Shown: piece after piece, positions 8,432 through 18,500 of the stretch
Layout of the letters: every line of letters begins with the position of its first letter
How positions within the stretch are numbered: the stretch's first letter is position 1
Assembly (NCBI GenBank): GCA_958296025.1
Contig: OY282430.1
Location: 1,426,001-1,490,000, forward strand
From: an uncultured Pseudomonadales bacterium
GTDB taxonomy: Bacteria; Pseudomonadota; Gammaproteobacteria; Pseudomonadales; Azotimanducaceae
DNA: 64,000 bases
Direction: 5' to 3'
Notes under the pieces: model-generated
What the model saw: only the letters and a program-made list of their open reading frames with translations
The model's database searches: none
Told to the model about the DNA's origin: nothing
Translations under genes and position numbers: made by a program

Positions 8432-11400
8432 TCATACCCGAAACACCTTCATCACTTCATCCCCTAGATGGTTGATGACCTTCACCGCGATACGGCCCGA
8501 TTTCGGCTTCTCAAAGGGGCGGGAGGTGTCGCTGTGGAGGGTGGCCCAAGCGTCGGGGTTGATTTCGGCCTTTAGGGTGGTCTTCAAGGATTTGTAGGGG
8601 TCGGCGGCGCCTAGGAAGTAGGCGTGGCGGACGAAGAAGCTCTCTTCGTTGTAGTCCGTGTCGATGAACCAGCAGGCGATGCCTTCGGGGCCGTCGCTGC
8701 GGATTTCGCCGGTGTTGGGGTGGAAGACGTCCACGCCGTTGACTTTAACTTGAATCTGGCCGCGGTTCGCGCTGTCCTGTTCTACCGGCAGGATGTCGAT
8801 GTCCGGTTCGCCGAAGATGACGAACAGGTTGCCCTTGCCGGTGTTCTTGAGGTCCTCGGCCATGTGCAGGTCGGCATTCATGCGCGCCTTGAGGACGGGG
8901 ACGCGGCCCAGCTTGCTGAGTTCCGATGCGTGGGCCTCGTAGTTGAAGGCGCAGGCGATCAGCAGGTCGAAGCCGGCGTCCGCGGCCTCCCGGGCGGCGA
9001 CCACCAAGTCGGGACGGGTGACGGTGCCGAACTCCGGGCCGATGAAGATGCCGGCCCGCTGTTCGGTTCCAAACCGCTCGCCTCCCGCGTGTTCGCCAAC
9101 AGCCTTCCCGCCGTGGGTCTGCCCGCTTCCATTGGCGTAGCGGCCCTCCGCGCACACCAGCTCGCCCTGCCAAGGGACGATGGACGAGAACGCGATCTTG
9201 TCCGCCTTGTGCGCCTGCTGCACACCGGCGGTGCGCAGGTTCTCCAGAATGGTGGCGGTGAAATCCTGCTGCCGGTTGTAGCCGAGGCGGGTGTCCGCCA
9301 CCCGGTCGATCAGTTCGTCGTTCTCATCCACGCCGAGGATGCGGTGCGGCGACAGGCTCTCCACGGTGAAGGGGCCGGCCACGCGCACCTTCTTGCCGTC
9401 TTGATAGGGTTTGTCGTACAGGTATTCGTAGTCCGCCTTGGCGGCAATGGAGGCGTCGATCTCCTGCTGGCGGGCGATGCGCTGCCGCCACCACTCCCCA
9501 TGCACGGCGGTTGGTGTCTGCTCCCAAGGATCGGCGGGACGGGGCGGAAGCGCATCCAGGGTGTAACTGCGCTTGAGGGTCGCATTGAGGTCGCGCATAA
9601 GGCGCTGCACTTTGCTGTCGTCGCGGGGCTTCCCTGTCCGCAACGCGGCATCCGGATGATTGCGTCCTTCGCTTGCTGTATCGGCGGATCCTCCGGGGGG
9701 GCCATCCAACTCGGTGCGCAGTTTTGCGAACAACTTCTGCGCCGCTGGATTCCACGGCGTTTCGGCATGGCGGGGGATTTCCCATTCCTCCCAGTTAGAC
9801 TGCATTGTCTCGTTGAGCTTCTGGCGCAGGGGTTCCAACTCTTGCTGGTGCTTCTCCCAGATGACGTCGATTTCCGCGTTGTTGGCGATGGACTTCAGGG
9901 TGACGTGCGGCACCCGCTCACAGACGAAGCCTTGGCGGATGTCCCCTTGGGCGGGTGCCTCGGAGGGTGCCTTGCGGGAGAGCTCCGCTTCCTTGGCCTG
10001 GCCTTCGGGCGAATCCGCCAGCAGATAGTAGGGATAGCGGGCGCCCATGACGCGGGCGCGAGCCAAGGCGAGGGCCACGCGGCTGGTGTCGATGGTGATC
10101 CAGCGGCGGCCCCATTGCTCAGCGACGTAGGCGGTGGTTCCTGAGCCGCAGGTGGGGTCTAGGACGAGGTCGCCGGGGTCGGTGGTCATGAGAAGACAAC
10201 GTGCTATTACTTGAGTGGAGGTTTGAACAACGTAGCGTTTGGGATCTGATCGTGACTGAACTCCCCATGTATCATCCCAGAAGGAAGAAATAGGGAACAC
10301 AGGGAAGTCATCCAGATATCTTATGTACGCTATGGATATTCCCTCACTGATAATACGATTGCTTCGTGTCAATCGATCAATTCCAACTTGGTTAGTTTTC
10401 CAAAAGCCAGTTCTTGGATGTCGAGTTGTTCCTTGGAAAATATAGGGAAACCGACTTGTTTCCCCGCCGCTCTGCGAAACCAACGGACTCGGTCGGAAAT
10501 ATTTGGTGCCAACAGGAATTTTACCTCTTTCCGTCAACGTTTTTCTCGTCATTCGCTCGCCCGAAGGCAGCTCAACACTATTGTACTTTGTACCTCCTTC
10601 AGCCCCTACAGCTTTTGATTTGTACAGTTTTCTGAATTTAACCATTGCCCGATTCTTCGCATACCACAACAAAAAGTCGAATGTTGAGGATAGAAGTTCA
10701 CTCGTCTGGCTGCTAGTCGTCACAAACGGAATGATTGAACATGCATTGTCCTCCCCAAACACCTCATCCATCACCGCCCGCACCCGATGCACATTCTCAT
10801 CCCCAATCTGCACAAACACCGAGCCGCTGTCCGTCAGCAAGTCCCTTGCCACCGTCAGCCGGTCGCGCAGATAGGTCAGGTACGAGTGAATCCCGTCCCG
10901 CCAAGTGTCCCGAAACGCCTTAACCTGCTCCGGTTCCCGGGTGATGTGCTCGGCCTTGCCGTCCTTCACGTCCCGACTGGTGGTGGACCACTGAAAGTTG
11001 GAGTTGAACTTGATGCCGTAGGGCGGGTCGATGTAGATGCACTGCACCTTGCCGCGCAGCCCCTCCCGCTCCGCTAAGGACGCCATCACCTGCAGGCTGT
11101 CCCCCAGAATCATCCGGTTCGACCAGTTGGCGTCATGCTGATAGAACTCCGCACGGGCGTCGTCGCTCGGCAGGCCATTGAAGTCCGCGAACAGATCCAC
11201 CTGACCAACCGCCTCGCCAGCGGCCTCCGCATCCGCCTCCCTGCTGCGCCGCAACAAATCATCGATCAGCACCTTCGGATGTAGCTTTTCCTGAATGAAC
11301 AAGGGCGGCGCCGGCACCACCAAGTCCGACCAGTCCTGCTCGTCCTTGCCGCGCCAAACCAACTGCGGGTCCAAGTCTCGATTGCGCCGCTCATAAGCCA

Positions 11401-11527
11401 CCGGCACGGGACTCCGCGCATCGCTCCCCAACAACGCCTGATACTCCGCCGTGGGAATGTTCCTGCGCGACGCCTCCGCATGGGTCAGCGTCGAAACTTG
11501 CTTGGACTGTTTGGGCCTGCGGGGCAT
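8432..11527 (-). CDS. mod: Type III restriction-modification DNA methyltransferase (Mod)
   Basis: This 1,031-residue N6-adenine methyltransferase has the type III (beta class) motif order. The catalytic motif IV is IYIDPPYGIKF with DPPY at 167-170, and the AdoMet motif I follows as VLDPTCGSGTTAYVAE at about 455-470. The N-terminus has the conserved NIPTAEYQALL and LDPQLVWRGKDEQDW segments typical of this Mod group. The C-terminal third is long and specific to this group. Two in-frame Gly/Ser-rich stretches, near nt 9620-9700 and 9050-9150, look like inserted loops. It is the last gene of the minus-strand cluster that begins with res at 18668, and sits 12 bp downstream of the DUF1828 gene. It modifies the host recognition site and, with Res, forms the type III enzyme. 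Confidence 0.92.
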   Translation of the reverse strand: MPRRPKQSKQVSTLTHAEASRRNIPTAEYQALLGSDARSPVPVAYERRNRDLDPQLVWRGKDEQDWSDLVVPAPPLFIQEKLHPKVLIDDLLRRSREADAEAAGEAVGQVDLFADFNGLPSDDARAEFYQHDANWSNRMILGDSLQVMASLAEREGLRGKVQCIYIDPPYGIKFNSNFQWSTTSRDVKDGKAEHITREPEQVKAFRDTWRDGIHSYLTYLRDRLTVARDLLTDSGSVFVQIGDENVHRVRAVMDEVFGEDNACSIIPFVTTSSQTSELLSSTFDFLLWYAKNRAMVKFRKLYKSKAVGAEGGTKYNSVELPSGERMTRKTLTERGKIPVGTKYFRPSPLVSQSGGETSRFPYIFQGTTRHPRTGFWKTNQVGIDRLTRSNRIISEGISIAYIRYLDDFPVFPISSFWDDTWGVQSRSDPKRYVVQTSTQVIARCLLMTTDPGDLVLDPTCGSGTTAYVAEQWGRRWITIDTSRVALALARARVMGARYPYYLLADSPEGQAKEAELSRKAPSEAPAQGDIRQGFVCERVPHVTLKSIANNAEIDVIWEKHQQELEPLRQKLNETMQSNWEEWEIPRHAETPWNPAAQKLFAKLRTELDGPPGGSADTASEGRNHPDAALRTGKPRDDSKVQRLMRDLNATLKRSYTLDALPPRPADPWEQTPTAVHGEWWRQRIARQQEIDASIAAKADYEYLYDKPYQDGKKVRVAGPFTVESLSPHRILGVDENDELIDRVADTRLGYNRQQDFTATILENLRTAGVQQAHKADKIAFSSIVPWQGELVCAEGRYANGSGQTHGGKAVGEHAGGERFGTEQRAGIFIGPEFGTVTRPDLVVAAREAADAGFDLLIACAFNYEAHASELSKLGRVPVLKARMNADLHMAEDLKNTGKGNLFVIFGEPDIDILPVEQDSANRGQIQVKVNGVDVFHPNTGEIRSDGPEGIACWFIDTDYNEESFFVRHAYFLGAADPYKSLKTTLKAEINPDAWATLHSDTSRPFEKPKSGRIAVKVINHLGDEVMKVFRV

Positions 11528-11539
11528 CGTCCTTACTCG

Positions 11540-11974
11540 TCAAGCAGTGTCAGCGAAGGCGTGTTTGGCTTCCGGCCGAGGCAAAGCAGCCAACTGACAG
11601 ATTCCAGTCAGCCCCTGCCCGAATTGAAATGCTGCTTTCAGCAGTTGCTCTGGGGCAGTGTCCAAGCAGAACGCGCCACCCTCCCATTGCAGCCCCCTTT
11701 CAGCCATGATGCGTTCAAACTGCATTTTACCAGCACCTTCTATGAGAACATCCACATCGTGCTCGTAGCTGAGGTGCATGAGCGTATGGCCAAGGTCAGA
11801 CAGGCGCAACCCACCTGATTCCGTCGCCAAGATGTAGATCGGATAACTGTCCCCATCGGGAAACCGAAATGGCGTCTGGAGCATCAACGCCCCATCTGGC
11901 CGGTGGTCAATCCTTACCTGTTCGCAAAGATTCTCGCGCAACAACTGCCGCAGTGCGTCAGGATCAATGACCAT
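11540..11974 (-). CDS. DUF1828 domain protein
   Basis: From the ATG at 11974 the product is about 144 residues; a GTG at 11995 would add seven. The pattern PFRFPDGDSYPIYILATE followed by GGLRLSDLGHTLMHL matches the DUF1828 signature as I know it. This domain is found in small proteins linked to mobile and defence loci. No catalytic motif is obvious and no function is assigned. It lies between the nucleotidyltransferase and mod, only 12 bp before mod, so it is almost certainly co-transcribed with the R-M genes. A role as an accessory or anti-restriction/regulatory protein is possible but not shown. Confidence 0.7.
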   Translation of the reverse strand: MVIDPDALRQLLRENLCEQVRIDHRPDGALMLQTPFRFPDGDSYPIYILATESGGLRLSDLGHTLMHLSYEHDVDVLIEGAGKMQFERIMAERGLQWEGGAFCLDTAPEQLLKAAFQFGQGLTGICQLAALPRPEAKHAFADTA

Positions 11975-12028
11975 AGCCGTGCTTGCGCTGCCCACTAGCC
12001 GGCGGCTTGCGGAGCACTTGACTGGTTT

Positions 12029-12319
12029 CTAGACATGGACCGCCTCCTGTTCCACATAGGGACGCAGCTCCGGGCGCAACGCTTTGTCGGTGACCAGATC
12101 GACTGGGCGACCTATCAGGTCTTCCAAGTAGAACTGAGTGCCGAAGTAATTCTTCGAGGTGGTCGGCCCGTTAAAACGGACCAAAATATCGACATCGCTG
12201 TCTGCGGACGCTTGGTTGCGGGCAACGGAACCAAACAAAGCGAGAGCGGCCACTCCAAACCGATTGGAAAGGGTTGGTTGGTGTTCCTGAAGCAGATTCA
12301 GAGCTTCATCCTTAGTCAT
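12029..12319 (-). CDS. MNT-type minimal nucleotidyltransferase
   Basis: The 96-residue protein has the minimal nucleotidyltransferase core: LALFGSVARNQA followed by SDSDVDILVRF, giving the GS-x-AR and D-x-D metal-binding motifs, and DLIGRPVDLVTDKAL near the end. Proteins of this kind (MntA) usually act as antitoxins that adenylylate a partner HEPN ribonuclease encoded next door. No HEPN gene is visible on either side; the neighbours are a DUF1828 gene and the TOPRIM-like gene. It may be an orphan or may act within this cluster. It is in the same orientation as the R-M cluster. Confidence 0.85.
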   Translation of the reverse strand: MTKDEALNLLQEHQPTLSNRFGVAALALFGSVARNQASADSDVDILVRFNGPTTSKNYFGTQFYLEDLIGRPVDLVTDKALRPELRPYVEQEAVHV

Positions 12320-12403
12320 GGGCTTGCTTTGTGGTTTTGTTCTTGAATCGTTGTTGGCGTCGAGATCGACATTGAGACCGTCGGCAACCTCCTGAGTTTC
12401 CTG

Positions 12404-13267
12404 TCAAGCCACGTCGGCCGCTTCGGGCGGCGCATTCCAGGGCGTGGCCTCAAGGAATTCAACAAGCGCTTGGCTTGCGGCTGACTCCTCGAACTGCACA
12501 TCGGGAAGGCCGTTGCGTGCGATCATGGTGTCCAAGGGATTCCCGGGATGCCTGAACTGCCCAGCCGTCGTGATAATGGCTTTAAGCCGCGTCGCGTCAT
12601 TGCGCGAGGCTTTGTCATCGGACTTCCTGTTGTCGTCTATGAAACGCAGCGCATTGGCATATCTATCTGGCCATGCAGACTTCACCATTGGCTCCAGGTG
12701 ATCCTCAAGGGTGCCTGTTTCCTGAGCACCCTTATGAAATATGTACACGCCAACGGGAATGCTATTGGTCTTGGTCCATTGGCCGTGTTCAGTGTTTACC
12801 AAACCGCCAAAATATGTGCCGTACGCTTTCCGAAACTTTTCCAGCGTTGCACCTACTCCTTCAGCATTCGCGTCGAATAAGAAGGCGGCGCCGTGTTCAG
12901 TCACGTCGAACTCGCCCTCGCTCATTAGAGCGCCCACATGCTGGATCAGCTTAAGTGTCGCTTTTGCCTGTGTCTTGCCTCCCGCACGAATCAACAAGAA
13001 CATTCTATCCTTCACAACGCTTTGCACGGCGGACTCGAAGTGTGGCGAGGGTTGATAGGAGGAGGCTCGGAGCGCAAAATCCTCAAAAGGCCGCTCAGCA
13101 AGGCGTGTGGCTATCAAGCCCTTTGGCAGTGACTTGCCGGCCCCGAAGGGGGAAGGCAAGTCCCTAATGGAGCTTTGCAATCGCTCGTAGCCACCGAGTG
13201 CGCTCAAGCTCCGCTCCACGAACACAACATCAGAAGTGCCTTCGCAGAATACCAATACCGCCTTCAC
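12404..13267 (-). CDS. TOPRIM/DUF3226-like protein, partner of the ParB-AAA ATPase
   Basis: The GTG at 13267 overlaps the stop of the ATPase gene (GTGA, 4-bp overlap), which points to translational coupling and gives 287 residues. The N-terminus VLVFCEGTSDVVFVERSL carries the TOPRIM-type acidic motif (E9, D13). A second motif, AAFLFDANAEGVGATLEKF, with D132 and a degenerate D-x-N, and GTLEDHLEPM at about 185-194 fit the DUF3226/DUF4435-like TOPRIM arrangement. TOPRIM domains paired with ABC-type ATPases form nuclease effectors in systems such as PARIS, Gabija and other OLD-like pairs. Nuclease activity is inferred; the changed D-x-D could alter catalysis. Extending the frame upstream to 13375 only reads through the neighbouring gene. 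Confidence 0.72.
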   Translation of the reverse strand: MKAVLVFCEGTSDVVFVERSLSALGGYERLQSSIRDLPSPFGAGKSLPKGLIATRLAERPFEDFALRASSYQPSPHFESAVQSVVKDRMFLLIRAGGKTQAKATLKLIQHVGALMSEGEFDVTEHGAAFLFDANAEGVGATLEKFRKAYGTYFGGLVNTEHGQWTKTNSIPVGVYIFHKGAQETGTLEDHLEPMVKSAWPDRYANALRFIDDNRKSDDKASRNDATRLKAIITTAGQFRHPGNPLDTMIARNGLPDVQFEESAASQALVEFLEATPWNAPPEAADVA

Positions 13268-15450
13268 TGAATCCCCCTTACGTCGAAGTCCGCCGCTTCG
13301 TGCAGCAAAAGGAGCTTTTCGCCCCCAAAGCGCCGGACGCTGGCCCCCTTTTCGCTGCGACGGATCGCATAGCAAGCGATGTCGTCAGTTTTATAGTTGT
13401 TCACTATGAAGGCGTCCAGCGCCTCTTTGCTGTGCGTTGTGAGGAAGACCTGCACATTAAGCTCGGCAGCGAGTTCTTGAACCGACCGCGTAAAGGGGAC
13501 AAGAAGATCCCTGTGGATTGCAGTCTCGAACTCGTCAATGAGCAGTACGCCGCCCCGGGCCCCGGCAAACAACGACCCAATCTCGAACACTCTTCGCAGA
13601 CCCTCGCCAAAAGCAGACAGATCGACGCCGCCATCGAAGTCAAGGTGGCTAACCAGGAAGCGATTGAATCGGTCTGCTAACTCAATGTTCGTGATGTCGG
13701 CGTCGATATGACTCCTGATGAACTCGATCACCTTTCCCTTTGTCCCTGCTTCCAAACTGGCTTTGTTGGATTCAGCAAGCGCATCGGAGCGGTTGGTCCA
13801 GAACGGGCTACTGAAAGCGGACCGACACAGCCAATGGCGCCCGTCAAAGTTGGTGCGCCACGGACGGTCGCCGAACAGCGCTACGTCGGTGGCCTGGACC
13901 TCACCGCCGTAGCTGGACTGGATGGCGATCTTGGCAAGGAATGTTGTTTGATCTTCGATGTCCTCATCCGGTTCGGATATGCGCTGCATCTTAAGGCTAG
14001 CGGAATTGTCGGGCACGTCATCAAAACAACCCGATATCTGGATGGCGGGCTGAATTTGCTGGATGAGCCAGAACGGATCGAGCTCGCCCTCGATTCGTCC
14101 TCGCCAACGGTTTACGTCCACAAGCGCTCGCTCGTCGTTCTGACGGGTAAGCAAATAGATGGCTTCCAGCAGAGAGGTTTTGCCGGCATTGTTGACGCCG
14201 GCGATCAGATTAACGCGGCTAAGATCGTCGAGGACTAGCCCGCTTATACCGCGGTATTTCCGAACGCTGATGGAGGAGAACTGGGATTTGGTCAACTCGT
14301 TGAACGGCTCCCAAGGCAGTCGCGCAACAGAGCCGGGCGGACGCCGCTTGCGCGCCAGCGCCAAGCCCTGAAGTTTGCCTATCAGTTGCTCCACCCGGTC
14401 GAGGTCGCCCGGATTGAGCTCGCCAACCTTGCTGCCCAATTTTTGAACACCGCTATCGCAGGATCCGAATGCGCGGTCAATTTCATTTTTTACCAAAAGG
14501 CTGCTGGAAAGAGTGGCCTCCTGCAGGCTGCGCGTTTCATCTAGACGCTTAACCGCGGCTGGATCGTCAATCATTTTGGCGAGTTCCCGAACATGGCCGA
14601 CCGTGGTGATTACAGGGCTGTATTCCGTTTGTGCGTCGGGATTGTCGCTGTCGCCATCATCGTCGGGTTCGACCTCTTTTGATATCCAAGAGAACAACCG
14701 ATTGAGGTTCGCTTGGTCGCCGGCGATGTACTCCGCGTCGTCCCAATTGAGCCAGTCGCGCATGGTTGGCCTAGCAAGAACTTCCCTAAACAAATTGTAC
14801 TGGTCCGACTGGAACTGGTCGCCATAGTCGCTCTCCTTGTATTTCTCCACCAAAGTCAGAGTTTTCATCGACAGATTGAACTCGCGCTTGGTTACGCCAA
14901 GGGCGCGGCACACGGCATCCGAGTCTTTATCGAAATGCTGCAGCAGTTCCTTCATCGCCATAGCCCGACTGACTGCCGGCCAGCGGCGCTTGCCGGTGAT
15001 GTGGTGCAGCCCCATCATCACCGTGTGCTGCCGTTTGTCGGCATCGTGGATAACGACCGGCATCCGGGTGAACAATGCCGGGTCTAGACGCCCTAGGTCG
15101 ATAGACTCCGCTTCGTGGCGAGCCTGTAAATGCTTCAGCGTGGCCACCCGCCGATTGCCTTCAACGACGATGTATCGGCCCTTGTTTGGTGCCTGCACAA
15201 GGATGGGGTCGATATCCAGCCAACCATTCTCCTTAATGCTGGCGATAAGGTCCCTAACCTGTTCCTGAGATCGACCCAAGATGAAGGTCGCCGTTCGTCG
15301 CTGCACGTCCTTGTTGAATACTTTCTCTGGCCCTATGGGCTGGTAGTCGGCTTTGTCCACAAACCGAAAGTTGTTCGGGTCGAGATAAAGCCGGGCAAGG
15401 GATACCGTCTGCCGCCTGCCGCGTACCTTTTCAGCCAGTTCTTCACTCAT
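13264..15450 (-). CDS. ParB-like domain fused to an OLD-like AAA/ABC ATPase
   Basis: This 728-residue fusion has a ParB/Srx-like domain at about residues 15-130 with IVVEGNRRVATLKHLQA (94-110), preceded by SIKENGWLDIDPILVQAP. A helical middle region (about 150-380) includes a patch resembling a helix-turn-helix, CRALGVTKREFNLSMK. The C-terminal ABC-type ATPase (about 390-728) has Walker A AGVNNAGKTSLLEAI (417-431), a signature-like SAFGEGLRR (612-620), Walker B GVLLIDEFE (634-642) and the switch His in VFLTTHSKEALD. AAA_15/OLD-like ATPases of this type drive TOPRIM effectors in phage defence. The ribosome site AGGTGA precedes the ATG. It is followed by the overlapping TOPRIM-like gene and preceded, 113 bp away, by res. 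Confidence 0.82.
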   Translation of the reverse strand: MSEELAEKVRGRRQTVSLARLYLDPNNFRFVDKADYQPIGPEKVFNKDVQRRTATFILGRSQEQVRDLIASIKENGWLDIDPILVQAPNKGRYIVVEGNRRVATLKHLQARHEAESIDLGRLDPALFTRMPVVIHDADKRQHTVMMGLHHITGKRRWPAVSRAMAMKELLQHFDKDSDAVCRALGVTKREFNLSMKTLTLVEKYKESDYGDQFQSDQYNLFREVLARPTMRDWLNWDDAEYIAGDQANLNRLFSWISKEVEPDDDGDSDNPDAQTEYSPVITTVGHVRELAKMIDDPAAVKRLDETRSLQEATLSSSLLVKNEIDRAFGSCDSGVQKLGSKVGELNPGDLDRVEQLIGKLQGLALARKRRPPGSVARLPWEPFNELTKSQFSSISVRKYRGISGLVLDDLSRVNLIAGVNNAGKTSLLEAIYLLTRQNDERALVDVNRWRGRIEGELDPFWLIQQIQPAIQISGCFDDVPDNSASLKMQRISEPDEDIEDQTTFLAKIAIQSSYGGEVQATDVALFGDRPWRTNFDGRHWLCRSAFSSPFWTNRSDALAESNKASLEAGTKGKVIEFIRSHIDADITNIELADRFNRFLVSHLDFDGGVDLSAFGEGLRRVFEIGSLFAGARGGVLLIDEFETAIHRDLLVPFTRSVQELAAELNVQVFLTTHSKEALDAFIVNNYKTDDIACYAIRRSEKGASVRRFGGEKLLLLHEAADFDVRGIQ

Positions 15451-15563
15451 TGTTCACCTTTGGACCTCTGCGCTGAGTTCTGGCGATAGCCAGATTGCAC
15501 CTCCGCATCTTACAACCAAAAAACTCGTTTTCTTTACTTCGTGAGCAGGCCGTCATCGCTCAT

Positions 15564-18500
15564 TCATCTCTTCCCGCGTGAGCCTTCGCCCACTTGCACC
15601 ATCCCGTCGAACTGCGCCCCAATCTCCGCCTCCAAGCCCCCCTCCAGTTCATAAACGTCCCGCAGTTCGGCGAAGGCCCAGCGGCCGTAGGCGCCTAGGT
15701 GGTTGACTGCGGGAATCCAGTAGCGGTCCATGGTCGCCTTCTTGTCCTTGGCGTCTTCGCGGCGGTAGCCCTTTATTTCGACGACTAGGCGCAGCAGGTC
15801 GTCCTCGCCGCGGCCGTCCTCCACCAGCACGATGAAGTCCGGCAAGTAGATGCGGGATTCGGTGCCGAAGCGATAGGGTACTTGCAGGCCCAAGCCTTGG
15901 TTCTTGACGTAGGCCCGCACTGAGGGATGGGCTTCCAGAACGCGGCAGAACTCCGCCTCCCAATCGCTGTCGCAGATCGCCCAGTTGACATGGCAGCGGT
16001 TCGGGGCGGTTTGCCAGCGGGTTTTCTTGGACGTGGCGAAGCGGACGTTGGCGGTGCTGCCGCTGGGGTTGTAGGGGTCCAGCACGGCGGTGATGGGGCG
16101 TTCGCCCTCGTGCCGGGCGACGATGCCTTGGGTGATCCGCTCGCAGGCCAGGTCGGCAAGCTCCTGATACATCAGTTGCGCGGGATAGGTGTCGCCCTTG
16201 CATTGCAGATGGTGGTTCAGCCATTGGCGGGTGATCTGCTTGAGTTGGCCGAACAGGTGCAGCTTGGGCGCTTCGTTCGGGTCCCGCCACTTGGTTTCCA
16301 GAAGCCGCTTGGTCAGGTGGAACAGCAGGGTGGAGGGGCGCAGGTTCTTGGTATGCACTAAGTTGAGGTTAACGCCTTCGCCGATGATGCCTTGGTTGCG
16401 GGTGATGGAGGGGCCGACAATTTTCGGCGTCAGCACTAGGGTGGCGTCCTCGTTGAAGGTGGCGGCAAGGCGCTCCTCCGGCAGTTCCACGCGGTAGCCC
16501 TGCACCCGCGGAAAGCGGATTTCGCAGGCGTTCCGCTCCGGGGAGACGGCCCGCACCTGCACAGTCTCCCGGGGCGGCTGCGGCGGGATTGAGACGGGTT
16601 CGGCGGTGAAGTCGAAGGGGATGCCCAGCACATCGGCGTACTCCACGTCGAACAGGCCATGCTCGTTCAGGTCGTAGGACTGGCGGCGCAGCGCCCGGCC
16701 CACTACCTGCTCGCACAGCAGTTGGGTACCGAAGGCGCGCACCCCCAGCACATGGGTGACGGTGCTGGCGTCCCAGCCCTCGGTCAGCATGGAGACGGAC
16801 ACCACGCAGCGGGTGGCGCCGCCCAGCCGCCCCTCCTTGCCCACGGTGTTCATCACCTCCCGCAGCAGGGCTTGGTCGGAGAGGTTTTCCGCCTGCCGAC
16901 GGTCGCCGGTGCGCACCACGATTTCCCGTCGAAAGCGATCTATCTCATCGGCGGCCAAGGTGCGGAATTTCCTGTCCAAGGCTTCGCCGGACTCCAGTTG
17001 CTCGCTGTCGATCAGCAGGGTGTTGGGGCGGGGCAGGGGGTTGCCGCCGTCATTGAAGTTGCGAAACAGCGGCAGGCGCCCGTTCTCCAATGCTTTGGCG
17101 CCGTTCTCGCCCTGCCGGTGGAAGCCGGAGATGTAGTCATAGACCAGCTTGGAGGTGGAGGTGTTGTTGCACACCACGATGAAGCAGGGCGGCACTGCTA
17201 TGCCCGCCTGCTGCCAGAGATCGAAGGTTGTGACGTAGTGGCCGTACAGGGCCTCCAAGGCGGTTTGCAGTTCGACGGGGATGCTCAGGGGATCCAGGCT
17301 GGGCGCCTTGGCCGCCCCCTTGCCGTCGGGGTCGGCGGCGGCGCGGGCGCGGCCCCGCCCCGCCTTGGGCATCTTCTTGCCGATGTGCTCCCAGAGGTTG
17401 CGAAAGCGGGGCATGTCCTCGCCGGGGATGTTGTCCGCCACCGGCACCCTAGGCAGCTTGACGATGCCGCATTCGATGGCGTCCATCAGGGAGAAATCGC
17501 TCATCGTCCAGGGGAACAGGGTGCCCTCCGCATAGCCGGAGCCGCGCAGGAAGAAGGGCGTGGCGGAAAGATCGATCACCCGGCTTAGACCCAGCTTGCG
17601 CCCCACGGCCTCCAGCCCGGAAATCCACACGCGGGCCGCCTCTTGGTTCTTCTTCGCCTCGGCCCGGTCTTCGCCCTTGAGGGCGCCTTCCTCGTCCTCG
17701 TCCGGGGGCCGCTCCCGGTAGCAGTGGTGGGCCTCGTCGTTCAGGGCCATGATGTTCCTCATGCCCAACAATTCCGGCATCACCCGCTTGAGCATTTGGC
17801 CTTCGCTTTCCTGGGTTCGCAGGTCCGGCCCCCGCCCGCGCAGCAGGGCGCGCCCACCCTTGGAAAGCTCCAGCACCTCGCGGCGCATGAAGGCGTGGTA
17901 GTTGGTGATGCGGATCTTCGCCCGCTCCAAGTCGCCCAACATGTCTTGGGGGACCAGTTCCCGGCTGGCGTAGTAGCTGTCTGGATCGTTGGGTTGCAAA
18001 ACCCGCAGCCGGTCGCGGATGGTGATGCCCGGCGTCACCACCAGAAAGCCCCGGGTGAAGCGGCGGCTGCCGGGATGGCGCACCGCGTTGACGGTCTGCC
18101 AAGCGATCAACATGGCCATGACGGTGGTTTTGCCGGCGCCCGTGGCCAGCTTCAGGGCCAGCCGAGCGAGGTCGGGATTGGCTTGGTCGTTGGCTCCCTG
18201 CAAGTGGTCTAGATAGCGTTTGCCCTTGCGCCCCAAATTAGGCGCCGCCTCGGTCAGCCAGATGACCGCTTCCGCGGCCTCCACTTGGCAGAAGAAGGGC
18301 CGGATGCCGCTGAATTGATGTTGCCGCCAATGCCGCAGCAGGCGGGCGGTTTCCGGAGTCACCCGCCATTGGTTGGGGTCCGGCAGGTTTCGCCAAGCCT
18401 CCACTTCCAAGCGGAGGCCGTTGATGATGGGCGTTAGGTCATATTGCTGGCTGGCGGTGCCGAGATCCTCCGCCGCCTTGTCGAAGACCAGCTGGCGCTG

